DNA of 64,000 nt from Spirochaetota bacterium. Its GTDB lineage: Bacteria > Spirochaetota > UBA4802 > UBA5368. Positions 1 to 7,888 of this stretch are shown here, one piece after another (within the stretch, counting starts at the first letter, position 1; each line of letters opens with the position of its first letter). Position numbers and translations under genes: made by a program. The notes beneath the pieces are model-generated. The model saw only the letters and a list, made by a program, of their open reading frames with translations, was not told the origin of the DNA and did not search any database. The stretch covers positions 1-64,000 of the forward strand of contig SCSX01000014.1 of the NCBI GenBank assembly GCA_004297825.1, read 5' to 3'.

Positions 1-2
1 AA

Positions 3-80
3 CTCAAACAGGCCCGTAATGCAAGATTTGAACGAAACAGGGGATTGAACAGCATTCTACTGGAGGATTTACCAGCTTAA
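3..80 (+). pseudogene. possible 3' end of a gene cut by the window edge
   Basis: This frame is open from the window edge to a TAA at 78-80 and encodes about 25 residues, ending ...SILLEDLPA. The piece is rich in Arg and Asn. It lies just left of the insertion sequence and stops 39 bases before it, so the insertion did not cut it. The fragment is too short to assign to a family and could be a chance open frame. The other two forward frames are interrupted by stops. Confidence 0.2.
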
Positions 81-119
81 TTCAACCGAAAATAATTCCC
101 ATTTGGGTGAAGCGAAACA

Positions 120-148
120 GAGGGTGTCAGATTCTTTGTGTAAACGGC
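120..148 (+). repeat. left terminal inverted repeat of the IS256-family element
   Basis: This is the outer end of the element next to the transposase stop. Its first 8 and last 12 bases match the right repeat exactly, while the central 9 bases diverge. Confidence 0.9.
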
Positions 149-153
149 ATTGA

Positions 154-1377
154 TCACAAGGGCACTCTCTCGCCGAAGTAAATCGCAAATTGATTCAGAG
201 CAGCCCCCCAATCTCGTATAGGCATCGTCCACTTTTTCGAGGCGTTTGTCAATGCCAAATACAAGAGCTTCATGACCGCTTCGTCTGTGGGGAATGCCGC
301 CCTGTTTTTCGTCACTTTCCTCAGACTGAAATTAAGGGACTCGATCGCGTTCGTCGTGTAAATAGCTTTCCGTATTTCATCGGGATACGAAAAGAACTCA
401 TTGAGATTTTCCCAGTTCACCCGCCACGATTTGCTAATGCTCGGATATTTCTTGTCCCATTTTTCGGCAAAGGCGTCGAGCTGGTCGGCCCCCTGGCGTT
501 CGGTGGCTGCGGTATAGATTTTTTTCAGATCGGCACAGAGTACTTTGCGTTCCTTGTACGATACGTACTTTGCAGAATTACGGACCATGTGAACGATGCA
601 CAACTGGATTCTTGTGCCGGGATAAAGCGCGTTAATCGCCTCCGGGAGGCCTTTAAGCCCGTCGATGCAGGCAATCAGGATGTCAGCAAGTCCACGGTTT
701 TTCAGCTCGGTCATGATCCCCGCCCAGAATTTGGCGCCCTCGTTTTCGCTTATCCACAGGCCCAAAGCCTCCTTTTTCCCCTGTAAATTCACCCCTATAG
801 CGGTATATACGGCCTTATTTGTTACCCGGCCATCGTTGCGAGCCTTGACCACAATGGCGTCGAAGTACACAATGGCATAGAATGGATCCAAGGGGTGATT
901 CTGCCATTCCTTGACGTCTTCGATAACCGCATCGGTGACCGTTGAAATGAATTCCGGTGAAACCTCAACGCCATAGATATGTTTCAAGTGACCCTGAATA
1001 TCCCGCGTGGTCATCCCGCGACCGTACATCGAGATGATCTGATCGTCGAACCCGTCAAATCGTTTCTGGTGTTTTTTGATGATTTGGGGCTCGAACTCGC
1101 TGTTGCGGTCGCGGGGTACGTCGATGTGCACGTCGCCCTGCTCGGTTATTATGGTCTTGGTGCTTTTTCCGTTGCGGGAATTGCCGTTGTTCTTGCCGGC
1201 GGGGTCGTGTTTTGCATAGCCGAGATGCTGATCCATCTCGGCTGTCATCGCCTTCTCAACGATTCGCTTGGTAAGAATTTTTAGAAGCCCATCCTTCCCG
1301 GTGATCTGCTCGGCGGTGAGATTCTTGAAATCGATACCATCCAGCAGTTTCTCAAGTTCTTCTTCTCTCGTGGCCAT
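154..1377 (-). CDS. IS256-family (mutator type) transposase
   Basis: The 407-residue protein is full length for IS256 transposases, which are usually about 390-420 residues and use a DDE mechanism to cut and join the element ends. The family catalytic residues can be placed: Asp173 in YFDAIVVKAR, Asp239 in ACIDGLKGLPEAI and Glu346 in TTNAIESLN. The N-terminal third carries the helical DNA-binding part and a charged linker rich in Lys and Asn (about residues 55-75). Translation starts at an ATG preceded by a purine-rich AAGGAGAACC. The frame shows no shift or stop, so the element could be autonomous. Confidence 0.96.
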   Translation of the reverse strand: MATREEELEKLLDGIDFKNLTAEQITGKDGLLKILTKRIVEKAMTAEMDQHLGYAKHDPAGKNNGNSRNGKSTKTIITEQGDVHIDVPRDRNSEFEPQIIKKHQKRFDGFDDQIISMYGRGMTTRDIQGHLKHIYGVEVSPEFISTVTDAVIEDVKEWQNHPLDPFYAIVYFDAIVVKARNDGRVTNKAVYTAIGVNLQGKKEALGLWISENEGAKFWAGIMTELKNRGLADILIACIDGLKGLPEAINALYPGTRIQLCIVHMVRNSAKYVSYKERKVLCADLKKIYTAATERQGADQLDAFAEKWDKKYPSISKSWRVNWENLNEFFSYPDEIRKAIYTTNAIESLNFSLRKVTKNRAAFPTDEAVMKLLYLALTNASKKWTMPIRDWGAALNQFAIYFGERVPL

Positions 1378-1400
1378 AAGGTTCTCCTTATATTATTATG

Positions 1401-1429
1401 GCCGTTTACACAATCTTTATTACACCCTC
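1401..1429 (-). repeat. right terminal inverted repeat of the IS256-family element
   Basis: This copy lies just upstream of the transposase start. Read on the minus strand it begins GAGGGTGTAATAAAG and ends TGTGTAAACGGC. Confidence 0.9.
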
Positions 1430-1443
1430 GCGAAACTGTATAC

Positions 1444-2802
1444 CTAACGCCATCCCCCGGACTTCAGGTCGATTATAATGTTGTTGTCGGCAGGGGGAAG
1501 GTCGGTATTCCAACCCTCGATCAGATTGCCCTGGAATTTCATCGCCACCTTGCCCAATAATCCCAGGCCTTCGGTATCGATCGGCTTCTCCGGCTTAATC
1601 TCGTCACCGCGCAGATGCGCAACATACGCGCGTGCTATTTCCGGCGCAACTGTCTCGATGTCCCTCGCGGAGACCCAGAATTTACCCAGGGCTTTCTCTA
1701 CCATTCCCAGGGTGCCCGTGTAGGCATAATCGTACGTATACTTTTCGAAACCTTCCCTCCTGGAAGCGATGGAAGTAATAAACCGGCTCTCGACGCGGAC
1801 TGTCTGGTCCCTGTTGATTCCGATCACCCTGAAGGGACAGGGATGCGTCACAAACGAACCCGTCTCAATATCGAACACAAAACGGCCCGGCGCTTCCAGC
1901 TTTTTCATCGTGATATCCTGGGCGTGATAATGGCCGGTGAATACCAGCCTGACCCCGTATTCCGCGAAAAGGTTCGATACCGTCTCGAACTGGTTGACGA
2001 TGAACCTCCCGTAATACTTCTCATTATGGGGATAGTGCTCGACTATCCCATGGTGCATGAATACGATGACTGCCTTCTTCTCCTTCTTGGACCGGATGAG
2101 CATCGTTTCTATCCATTTCAGCGTGGATTCGGAGAATTCGCCCTGTGTCTCCGGGTGTTTGCCCGGTTTATTATTCCTGTATATGCACGAGTCCAGGGCA
2201 AGCAGCCAGAGCCCTCCCGTGGGTTCGACGACGTAGCTCAGCGACGAAACATCCCTCGCCAGGGCGCCCCCGAAACCAAAGTCGGTGTATATCTTCGCGA
2301 ATTCCTCCGGCGAGACGGCATCGACCGGTTCGGTCGCGTCGCTGTGGTACCTGCACGCCATGCCGTTGTTGACGTCGTGGTTTCCCGGTATCACGAAAAT
2401 CTTTGGAACAAGTTTCATCAGCGTGCCCAACCTGTCCCTGAACCGTTCGTGGTTTATCTTCTCCCCGTCCTTGGTGAGGTCGCCGGGAATGACGATGAAA
2501 TCGGGCTTCTCGGCCGCGATCTTTGCAAGGCCCGCGTCGAAAATCTCGCCGCTCAGGTGAAGCATCTTATTGTCGTCCTTGAGATATTTCGCGTATGCCT
2601 CGCCCGAGCTGCCAAGAGAGGGGTCGTGGTAATGGGTGTCGGATACAACGACGAACCGAACCGGGGGGTAGTCGGGCATAATGCCGAGAAGTTCCCGAAC
2701 CCTGGGGTCCTTCTGGTATTCCAGGGCGGTCGATCTATTGCAGGTTAAGGATACAGCTGAAACCAGTGCAATGACGGCAAACGTGATTGTAAATTTTTTC
2801 AT
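1444..2802 (-). CDS. calcineurin-like metallophosphoesterase lipoprotein
   Basis: I take the start at 2802, which gives 452 residues opening with MKKFTITFAVIALVSA and a lipobox-like SLTC at Cys21. The frame stays open further upstream to 2985 but that part looks non-coding. A GGAG lies about 12 bases before this ATG. The metal-binding motifs of the calcineurin-like phosphoesterase fold appear in order: SDTHYH (Asp55, His57), PGDLTKDG (about 106-112), PGNHD (139-143), MHHG, and FTGHYH. The protein is therefore probably a dinuclear-metal phosphohydrolase anchored in the envelope. The substrate cannot be read from sequence. The gene ends 15 bases before the insertion sequence. Confidence 0.88.
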   Translation of the reverse strand: MKKFTITFAVIALVSAVSLTCNRSTALEYQKDPRVRELLGIMPDYPPVRFVVVSDTHYHDPSLGSSGEAYAKYLKDDNKMLHLSGEIFDAGLAKIAAEKPDFIVIPGDLTKDGEKINHERFRDRLGTLMKLVPKIFVIPGNHDVNNGMACRYHSDATEPVDAVSPEEFAKIYTDFGFGGALARDVSSLSYVVEPTGGLWLLALDSCIYRNNKPGKHPETQGEFSESTLKWIETMLIRSKKEKKAVIVFMHHGIVEHYPHNEKYYGRFIVNQFETVSNLFAEYGVRLVFTGHYHAQDITMKKLEAPGRFVFDIETGSFVTHPCPFRVIGINRDQTVRVESRFITSIASRREGFEKYTYDYAYTGTLGMVEKALGKFWVSARDIETVAPEIARAYVAHLRGDEIKPEKPIDTEGLGLLGKVAMKFQGNLIEGWNTDLPPADNNIIIDLKSGGWR

Positions 2803-3258
2803 GGCGGCGCGCAACTCCTGCTGGTATCCGATATGCGATGGGTAATTCCTTCCCGGGCCACAGGTGCAGTGAAATTCTCCTGGCCCAATGGTACGCCTGC
2901 CGGGAAATCCTTTCAGTCCGCACCAGTATGAAGCTTCGGCTTTTTTTTTCAAGCTATTCAGGCGGACCCACGGCATAATAATCAAGGAATTCGCGCGCCC
3001 GAAAAACGCGCGCCGTTGATCCGGGGAGAGCTTACCCGCGTAAACCAGTGTATCGGCACCCCGCTCTTTGATAAGCCTCGTTCGCCAACGGTCCGATCAT
3101 CGGGACCTCGCAGCGCTCAATACTGTTTCGATGCGACCGATAATGCCTGCGCGACGACGGGCCCTGCCTCGATTTCGTCCTGTTAATTCTACTGGACACC
3201 CCGCCAGGATTTTATTTCATGGTTTCCATCATTATCCAGATCCCCGAGGTCACATGCC
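2803..3258. other. 456-bp intergenic region between divergent genes
   Basis: This region separates the metallophosphoesterase (minus) from the CoA-binding protein (plus). I see no convincing coding frame or RNA gene. A short tract at about 3020-3055 beginning CCGGGGAGAG partly resembles a tract at about 6373-6408. A ribosome-binding GAGGT at 3246-3250 belongs to the plus-strand gene. Promoters for both genes must lie here but none stands out. Confidence 0.5.
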
Positions 3259-4707
3259 ATGTCACACAACCCGCTCCAAGAAATAATGAACGCGCGCTCC
3301 ATCGCTTTTTTTGGCGCCTCCAGTTCTATGGCGAAGATGGGAACCGGCCAGTTGGTGACGCTGCTGTGCAATCATTATCCAGGCGCCATCTACCCCATCC
3401 ATCCGAGGGAAGAGGAGATTTTCGGACTGCGCGCCTACCGGCGTGTGGGCGATATCGGGAAGCCCGTCGATCTCGCCGTCATTATTCTGCCGGCGAAACT
3501 CGTTCCCGGGATCGTGCGCGAGTTGGGCGAGGCGGGAATCCGGCGCGCCGTAATCGTCACTGCCGGCTTCAGCGAGGCGGGCGGCGGCGATCTGCAGCGC
3601 GAACTGGACGATGCCTCGAAGAGCGCCGGCCTCCGCTATGTGGGGCCCAACTGCATCGGTGTCGCGAATCTCCACCAAAGCTACAATTTTACCATATTCC
3701 CCTTCGAAGGGAAGCCGGGCACCCTGGGGATGCTTTCCCATTCCGGGACATTCGTGACGCACCTTATGCCCTACCTGAACGCGCGCCGCCTCAACTGGGC
3801 GGAGGCGATCAGCCTGGGAAACGAGGGCGACCTCGATATCGTCGACGGGCTCGATTACATGGCCGGACGCGAACCCATCAAGGCCATCACCTGCTATATA
3901 GAGACCATCCGGCGAGGGCGGGACTTTATGGAAAAGGCCGCCGCGGTTTCCCGGGTTAAGCCGGTCATCGCGCTGTACGCGAGCGGTACAGAGGCAAGTG
4001 CCCGCGCAACGGCCTCGCATACGGCGGCCATAGCCACGCCCGAGGGCGTCATCAACGGCATGTTCAGCCAGACCGGGATCGTGCGTGCAGACTCGCTCGA
4101 GGAAATGTTCGACTTCGCCTGCGTGCTCTCCCGCTGCAGCCTGCCGAAAGGCCGCCGTGTGGGCATACTCACCAACAGCGGCGGCCCCGGCGCCATCATG
4201 GCGGGCACGGTAGCGCGCTGCGGGATGAGCCTTCCCCGGTTTTCACCGGCCCTCCAGCAGGCCATCGCCGCATACGCGCCGCCCACCGCCTCGCTCTCCA
4301 ATCCCGTCGACTTCACCTTTATCAACGACTGGGAGGGCTATTTCAGCAAGGTGCCGCGGCTCATCGCCGAATCCGGCGAGGTGGACGTGCTCCTCTACTA
4401 CGGCTTCTTTGGCGTGGAGACCTTCCTCCATTACAGCGATCACCCCTCGGTGGCGCCCAGCCTTGACCGCGCCATCATCGACGCCGCCATGAAGATCGGC
4501 GACTCCCTCAAGCACACCATCGCCGATACGCTCAAGGGCCTTCCGGTACCGATCATCTGTTCGACCTTTCTCGACCTGGACGAATCCCTCATCGCGCACC
4601 TGATCGAACACGACGTCCCCTTCCTGCCCACGCCGGAACGGGCCGCCCGCGCCGCATGGGCGCTCTGCCGCTACGCCGAGTGGCGGAGGAACCGCATATC
4701 CGACTGA
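3259..4707 (+). CDS. CoA-binding protein, alpha part of NDP-forming acyl-CoA synthetase
   Basis: The 482-residue protein resembles the alpha part of ADP-forming acetyl-CoA synthetases and related succinyl-CoA synthetase alpha folds. An N-terminal Rossmann CoA-binding domain begins ARSIAFFGASSSMAKMGTG. It is followed by two ligase-CoA domains with GMLSHSGTF, AEAISLGNEGDLD and ASHTAAIATPEG; the His in that last motif matches the phosphohistidine region (SHTGALAG) of relatives. The ATP-grasp beta part found in the roughly 700-residue fused enzymes is absent, and no beta-subunit gene is adjacent. The protein may work with a partner encoded elsewhere. The start is backed by GAGGT eight bases upstream. 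The exact substrate is unknown. Confidence 0.85.
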   Translation: MSHNPLQEIMNARSIAFFGASSSMAKMGTGQLVTLLCNHYPGAIYPIHPREEEIFGLRAYRRVGDIGKPVDLAVIILPAKLVPGIVRELGEAGIRRAVIVTAGFSEAGGGDLQRELDDASKSAGLRYVGPNCIGVANLHQSYNFTIFPFEGKPGTLGMLSHSGTFVTHLMPYLNARRLNWAEAISLGNEGDLDIVDGLDYMAGREPIKAITCYIETIRRGRDFMEKAAAVSRVKPVIALYASGTEASARATASHTAAIATPEGVINGMFSQTGIVRADSLEEMFDFACVLSRCSLPKGRRVGILTNSGGPGAIMAGTVARCGMSLPRFSPALQQAIAAYAPPTASLSNPVDFTFINDWEGYFSKVPRLIAESGEVDVLLYYGFFGVETFLHYSDHPSVAPSLDRAIIDAAMKIGDSLKHTIADTLKGLPVPIICSTFLDLDESLIAHLIEHDVPFLPTPERAARAAWALCRYAEWRRNRISD

Positions 4708-4785
4708 GTGCGACTTTGGTACTGTGGGGTCGGGGAAGGGTGCGATCTGGTCTCCTCTCCCGTGCAGGGCAGAGGCCACTTATAT

Positions 4786-5022
4786 TCATTTGCTTTTGTC
4801 TCTAATCAACCTGGTAACCAGGCCCTTCGCGGGGAAGCTGTGATCACTGGTCTCCTGTTTGCTATAAATCAGTTTTCCGTCGCATTTAATATCGAACACC
4901 CCGCCGCTTCCCCGTATCAACTCGATTTTCGAATCCGGGAAATCCATTAAAAGCTCTGCTTCCACACGGGAAGCCTCGGGCAGGTAGTTTCAGCTGGTGC
5001 AATACTTGATTGAGATATTCAT
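4786..5022 (-). CDS. SelW/Rdx-family selenoprotein with in-frame UGA (Sec11)
   Basis: Reading from the ATG at 5020-5022 gives a 78-residue protein if the in-frame TGA at 4990-4992 is read as selenocysteine. The N-terminus is then MNISIKYCTSUNYLPEAS. The CxxU redox motif followed by NYLP is typical of bacterial SelW-like (Rdx) thioredoxin-fold proteins. The family's later features follow: GSGGVFDIKCDGKLIYSK and SFPAKGLV. The stop is TGA at 4786-4788. A strong AGGAGG sits 4 bases before the ATG. A hairpin placed like a bacterial SECIS lies 15 bases after the UGA. Rdx proteins are thought to be thiol-disulphide oxidoreductases, but their substrates are poorly known. The reading implies SelA, SelB and tRNA-Sec elsewhere in the genome. 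Confidence 0.93.
4958..4974 (-). promoter_or_regulatory. SECIS-like hairpin for selenocysteine insertion
   Basis: On the minus strand GCUUCC and GGAAGC form a perfect 6-bp stem around a 5-base loop CGUGU. It begins 15 bases after the UGA codon at 4990-4992. A small stem, a short loop with G in its first two positions, and a distance of about 15-40 bases from the UGA are the usual features of bacterial SECIS elements, which bind SelB. Confidence 0.8.
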
Positions 5023-5133
5023 TATTCCTCCTGTGCGCAGCCTTTATAGCGTTAATAGGAAATACCGGTTTTTCAAGCATAATATTCATTGCGCGGAATA
5101 GGCCTCTTCCTGATGCTCCCTTCGCAGCTTGTT

Positions 5134-6303
5134 TTAAGGCTTCGCCTTCATGTGTTCAATGAAATGCCAAAGCGGTGCCACGGTAATGTTTTTCGGCAAT
5201 GGATAGGGACCGGGTACGGGAGCGATGACCCATGATTCGGTTATTGCAAGGGCCTCCCTTGCGTGGTAAAACCCCCTTCCCAGCTCGGGTGCCGAGGAAA
5301 CCTTGAATTCCACGGCGATTCTTTTTTGTCCCTTTTCCAGTATCAGGTCGATCTCCGCTCCCGTTGAAGCGCGGTAAAAGGAAGCGGACCATGAGGAAAG
5401 CGCCGATAGAATGTTTTCCATCGCGAACCCTTCCCACGAATACCCGTACACGGGATGCCCCAGGAGATCGTTCCACGTTTCTATTTCGAGCAGCGAATGC
5501 AACAGGCCCGAATCCCTGATATAGCATTTGGGCGACTTGATAACACGCTTTTTTGCATTTGTGCTATATGCAGGAAGTATCCGGACAAGAAAGGTCTGGG
5601 CAAGTATATCGATGTACGATCGCACGGTATTGTGACTCACTCCCAGGGACTCGCCTATTTTCGAGTAGTTGAGTGTTTGCCCGTGAGAGTGTGCGCACAT
5701 GGTCCACAGCCGTCTCATAGACGCGGCGGGGATGTTGAATCCAAGCTGGGGAATGTCCCTTTCCAGGTATGTCCTGATAAAATCCGAACGCCACGGCGAG
5801 CTCGCGGCCGATGCGGCAAGATAGCTCCTGGGATAGCCGCCCCTGAGCCAGATTTTGCGCAACAGGGCCGCGTCGTGCCCCGGGTTTACCTCGGAAAGTA
5901 AAAAGGGAGTGAGTTCAAGATAGGATATTCTTCCGGCCAGTGACTCGGAGCTCTGGCGCAGAAGGTCACGCGAGGCGGACCCGAGGATAAGGAGCCGGCC
6001 GTTCATGCCGCTCCTGTCGAGTATGCTTCGCAGCGCCGGAAAAATTTCCGGCGCGCGCTGGACTTCATCGAGACATACAAGGCAGTCCGCATTTATCTCA
6101 AAAAAGGCCTCAATATCCTCTATTTTACGCAGATCCGAGGGCCTTTCGAGGTCGAGAAATACCGCGTTCTTGTGGGAAGCGAGTATCGAGCGCGCCAGCG
6201 TCGATTTCCCGCACTGTCTCGGTCCCAAGATCGCCACAGCTGGATTGTTTTTCAGTCTTTCTGTTAATACAGGGGCCATGGCCCGTGGAATGGAACTCTG
6301 CAT
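5134..6303 (-). CDS. AAA_14/DUF4143-type ATP-binding protein
   Basis: The 389-residue protein belongs to the widespread family with an N-terminal AAA-type ATPase and a C-terminal DUF4143 nuclease-like domain. Walker A is GPRQCGKS (about 27-34) and Walker B is CLVCLDEV (about 74-81). The sensor-like region LLILGSASRDLL follows. The C-terminal region contains the usual ...EIDLILEKGQKRIAVEFKVS stretch, which resembles a PD-(D/E)xK core (Glu, Asp, then Glu and Lys). The cellular role of this family is not settled; members are often mobile and patchily distributed. A strong promoter and a 28-base inverted repeat overlap the start codon, and no Shine-Dalgarno sequence is present, so the mRNA may be leaderless. 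Confidence 0.88.
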   Translation of the reverse strand: MQSSIPRAMAPVLTERLKNNPAVAILGPRQCGKSTLARSILASHKNAVFLDLERPSDLRKIEDIEAFFEINADCLVCLDEVQRAPEIFPALRSILDRSGMNGRLLILGSASRDLLRQSSESLAGRISYLELTPFLLSEVNPGHDAALLRKIWLRGGYPRSYLAASAASSPWRSDFIRTYLERDIPQLGFNIPAASMRRLWTMCAHSHGQTLNYSKIGESLGVSHNTVRSYIDILAQTFLVRILPAYSTNAKKRVIKSPKCYIRDSGLLHSLLEIETWNDLLGHPVYGYSWEGFAMENILSALSSWSASFYRASTGAEIDLILEKGQKRIAVEFKVSSAPELGRGFYHAREALAITESWVIAPVPGPYPLPKNITVAPLWHFIEHMKAKP

Positions 6304-6334
6304 ATTGATAATGATAATTACAATATGCAGAGTT
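6294..6334. repeat. 14-bp perfect inverted repeat spanning the ATPase promoter and start
   Basis: AACTCTGCATATTG at 6294-6307 is the exact reverse complement of 6321-6334, with a 13-base AT-rich spacer. One arm contains the start codon of the ATPase gene and the other sits between its -35 and -10 hexamers. It could be an operator for autoregulation or a hairpin over the start codon. Confidence 0.75.
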
Positions 6335-6340
6335 TGTCAA
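6311..6340 (-). promoter_or_regulatory. probable promoter of the AAA_14 ATPase gene
   Basis: On the minus strand TTGACA (6335-6340) is followed after 18 bases by TATCAT (6311-6316). The -10 hexamer ends 7 bases before the ATG at 6301-6303. The predicted transcript would start at or next to the initiation codon. Confidence 0.65.
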
Positions 6341-6623
6341 GTGCTTTAAATCAAGGAAACTGCGTCCTCTTTCCGGGGAGAGTTCCCTGACATAAACCTG
6401 CTTCTCGGAAGTGTGCTCCTCAAAGAAGCTGCCCTTCCCCGTTAAAAATCCCTCAGACAGAGGGCTTAAAATTTGCGATGTCCCAAAATCGCGCTTTTTT
6501 CAAAAGCCTGGGCAAAACGGCCCTCGGCCGTTTCACAGATTGTGCATTACGGTGATGAAAAGTCAATGTATTATCGAAATGAGGAACGAATCCGGCACTA
6601 CCTTCGTCCAGGGCGTCCCTCTC
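6341..6623. other. intergenic region between ATPase promoter and ilv terminator
   Basis: I see no supported gene here. Open frames that cross it continue into the antisense of ilvC and have no recognisable content. It contains the second copy of the loosely repeated CCGGGGAGAG tract (about 6373-6408). Confidence 0.5.
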
Positions 6624-6661
6624 AAAAAAACAAAGGCGCGGAATTTTTCTCCGCGCCTTTG
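6624..6661 (-). terminator. intrinsic terminator of the ilvBNC operon
   Basis: A 12-bp stem CAAAGGCGCGGA / TCCGCGCCTTTG (6631-6642 and 6650-6661) with a 7-base loop is followed on the minus strand by seven T. It lies 28 bases after the ilvC stop. Confidence 0.9.
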
Positions 6662-6688
6662 TTGCATGTACCGGTTATTAGTGAAGTC

Positions 6689-7684
6689 CTACTTCGCGTT
6701 GATCCACTTCATCATCTTGCGCAGCTCCGCGCCCACCTTCTCGATCTTGTGGTTCTTGTTTTCCTCGCGCACCTTGTTGAAGAAGGGGCGCCCGTCCTCG
6801 TTCTCCTTGATCCAGCGCTTCGCGAACGAGCCGTCCTGGACCTCGGCGAGGATCTTCTTCATTTCCTTGCGGGTCTCCGCGTTGATGATGCGCGGGCCGC
6901 TCACGTAGTCGCCGAACTCGGCGGTGTCCGATACCGAGTAGCGCATGTAGTTGATCCCGCCCTGGTAGAAGAGGTCCACGATGAGCTTGAGCTCGTGCAG
7001 GCACTCGAAGTACGCGATCTCCGGCTGGTACCCGGCCTCGACGAGCGTATCGAACCCGGCTTTGACGAGCTCGGACGCGCCGCCGCAGAGTACGGCCTGT
7101 TCGCCGAAGAGGTCGGTCTCGGTTTCTTCTTTAAAGGTGGTCTCGATTACGCCCGCGCGCGTCGCCCCGATTCCCTTCGCATAGGCGAGCGAAATCTTCC
7201 TGGCGTTTCCGGACGCGTCGTTGTGGATGGCGATGAGGCAGGGGACGCCCGCGCCCTTTTCGTATTCGCTGCGTACCAGGTGGCCTGGTCCCTTGGGCGC
7301 GACCATGATCACGTCCACGTCCTTGGGCGGCACGATCTGGCCGAAATGGATATTGAAGCCGTGGGAGAACACAAGGGTCTTGCCGGCCTTGAGGCTTGGT
7401 TCCACGTCGTTTTTGTAGAGCTTTGCCTGGATGTGGTCCTGCGCGAGTATCTGGATGATGTCGGCCTTCGCGGCCGCCTCGGCGGCGGTCACGGGCTTGA
7501 AGCCATGCGATTCCGCAAGCTTGAAGTTTTCCGTCCCCGGGAGCTCGGCGATCATGACCTGGAGACCGCTGTCGCGCAGGTTCTGCGCCTGGGCGTGGCC
7601 CTGGCTCCCGTATCCCACGACGGCGATGAGTTTATTCTTGAGCACCCCGAGATCGGCGTCGTTGTCGTAATACATTTTAGCCAT
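6689..7684 (-). CDS. ilvC: ketol-acid reductoisomerase (NADP+)
   Basis: IlvC converts 2-acetolactate or 2-aceto-2-hydroxybutyrate into the dihydroxy acid precursor of valine, leucine and isoleucine. The 331-residue length fits the short class I form. The NADPH-binding loop GYGSQGHA lies at about 24-31 and the [15 protein letters not shown] segment at about 125-140. The C-terminal helical domain contains the metal-binding region around [13 protein letters not shown] and [13 protein letters not shown] very strong GGAGGAATT precedes the ATG. It is the last gene of the ilvB-ilvN-ilvC operon, separated from ilvN by about 200 bases and followed directly by a terminator. Confidence 0.98.
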   Translation of the reverse strand: MAKMYYDNDADLGVLKNKLIAVVGYGSQGHAQAQNLRDSGLQVMIAELPGTENFKLAESHGFKPVTAAEAAAKADIIQILAQDHIQAKLYKNDVEPSLKAGKTLVFSHGFNIHFGQIVPPKDVDVIMVAPKGPGHLVRSEYEKGAGVPCLIAIHNDASGNARKISLAYAKGIGATRAGVIETTFKEETETDLFGEQAVLCGGASELVKAGFDTLVEAGYQPEIAYFECLHELKLIVDLFYQGGINYMRYSVSDTAEFGDYVSGPRIINAETRKEMKKILAEVQDGSFAKRWIKENEDGRPFFNKVREENKNHKIEKVGAELRKMMKWINAK

Positions 7685-7888
7685 ACAATTCCTCCTTGCG
7701 GATTAGATGCGCGGGCTTCAGGTTTCGGACGCGCGTCCCCGCTCTGCGCGCGGCGCGGTTCCCGCGAAATAACAACCAGCACGTGACATTGTGAGCGGGA
7801 CCCGGTTTCCGGAGACGCCTATGATCACGAAGAGGCGGCTTCTGTCAATAGTTTTATCGGCCCCCATGCCGTGGGCCTTGCCGCGCGG

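Larger units (their letters stand above)
120..1429 (-). mobile_element. complete IS256-family insertion sequence
   Basis: The element is 1310 bp and is bounded by 29-bp imperfect terminal inverted repeats. The left end is 120-148 and the right end is 1401-1429. Both begin GAGGGTGT and end TGTGTAAACGGC, with 23 of 29 positions identical. The flanking bases GCGAAACA (112-119) and GCGAAACT (1430-1437) match in 7 of 8 positions, which fits the 8-9 bp target duplication of this family. One full-length transposase fills the element on the minus strand. The intact ends, intact ORF and nearly preserved duplication suggest a fairly recent insertion into the intergenic DNA downstream of the metallophosphoesterase gene. 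Confidence 0.93.

Noticed and set aside
190-786. 198-codon plus-strand open frame inside the insertion sequence
   Set aside because: It is antisense to the transposase and shows no recognisable protein pattern.
1615-2748. 377-codon plus-strand open frame opposite the metallophosphoesterase
   Set aside because: The minus strand carries all metal-binding motifs; the plus frame has none.
4886-5089. 67-codon minus-strand open frame overlapping the SelW gene
   Set aside because: It runs in another frame across the selenoprotein, has no family match, and exists only because the Sec frame is interrupted by TGA.
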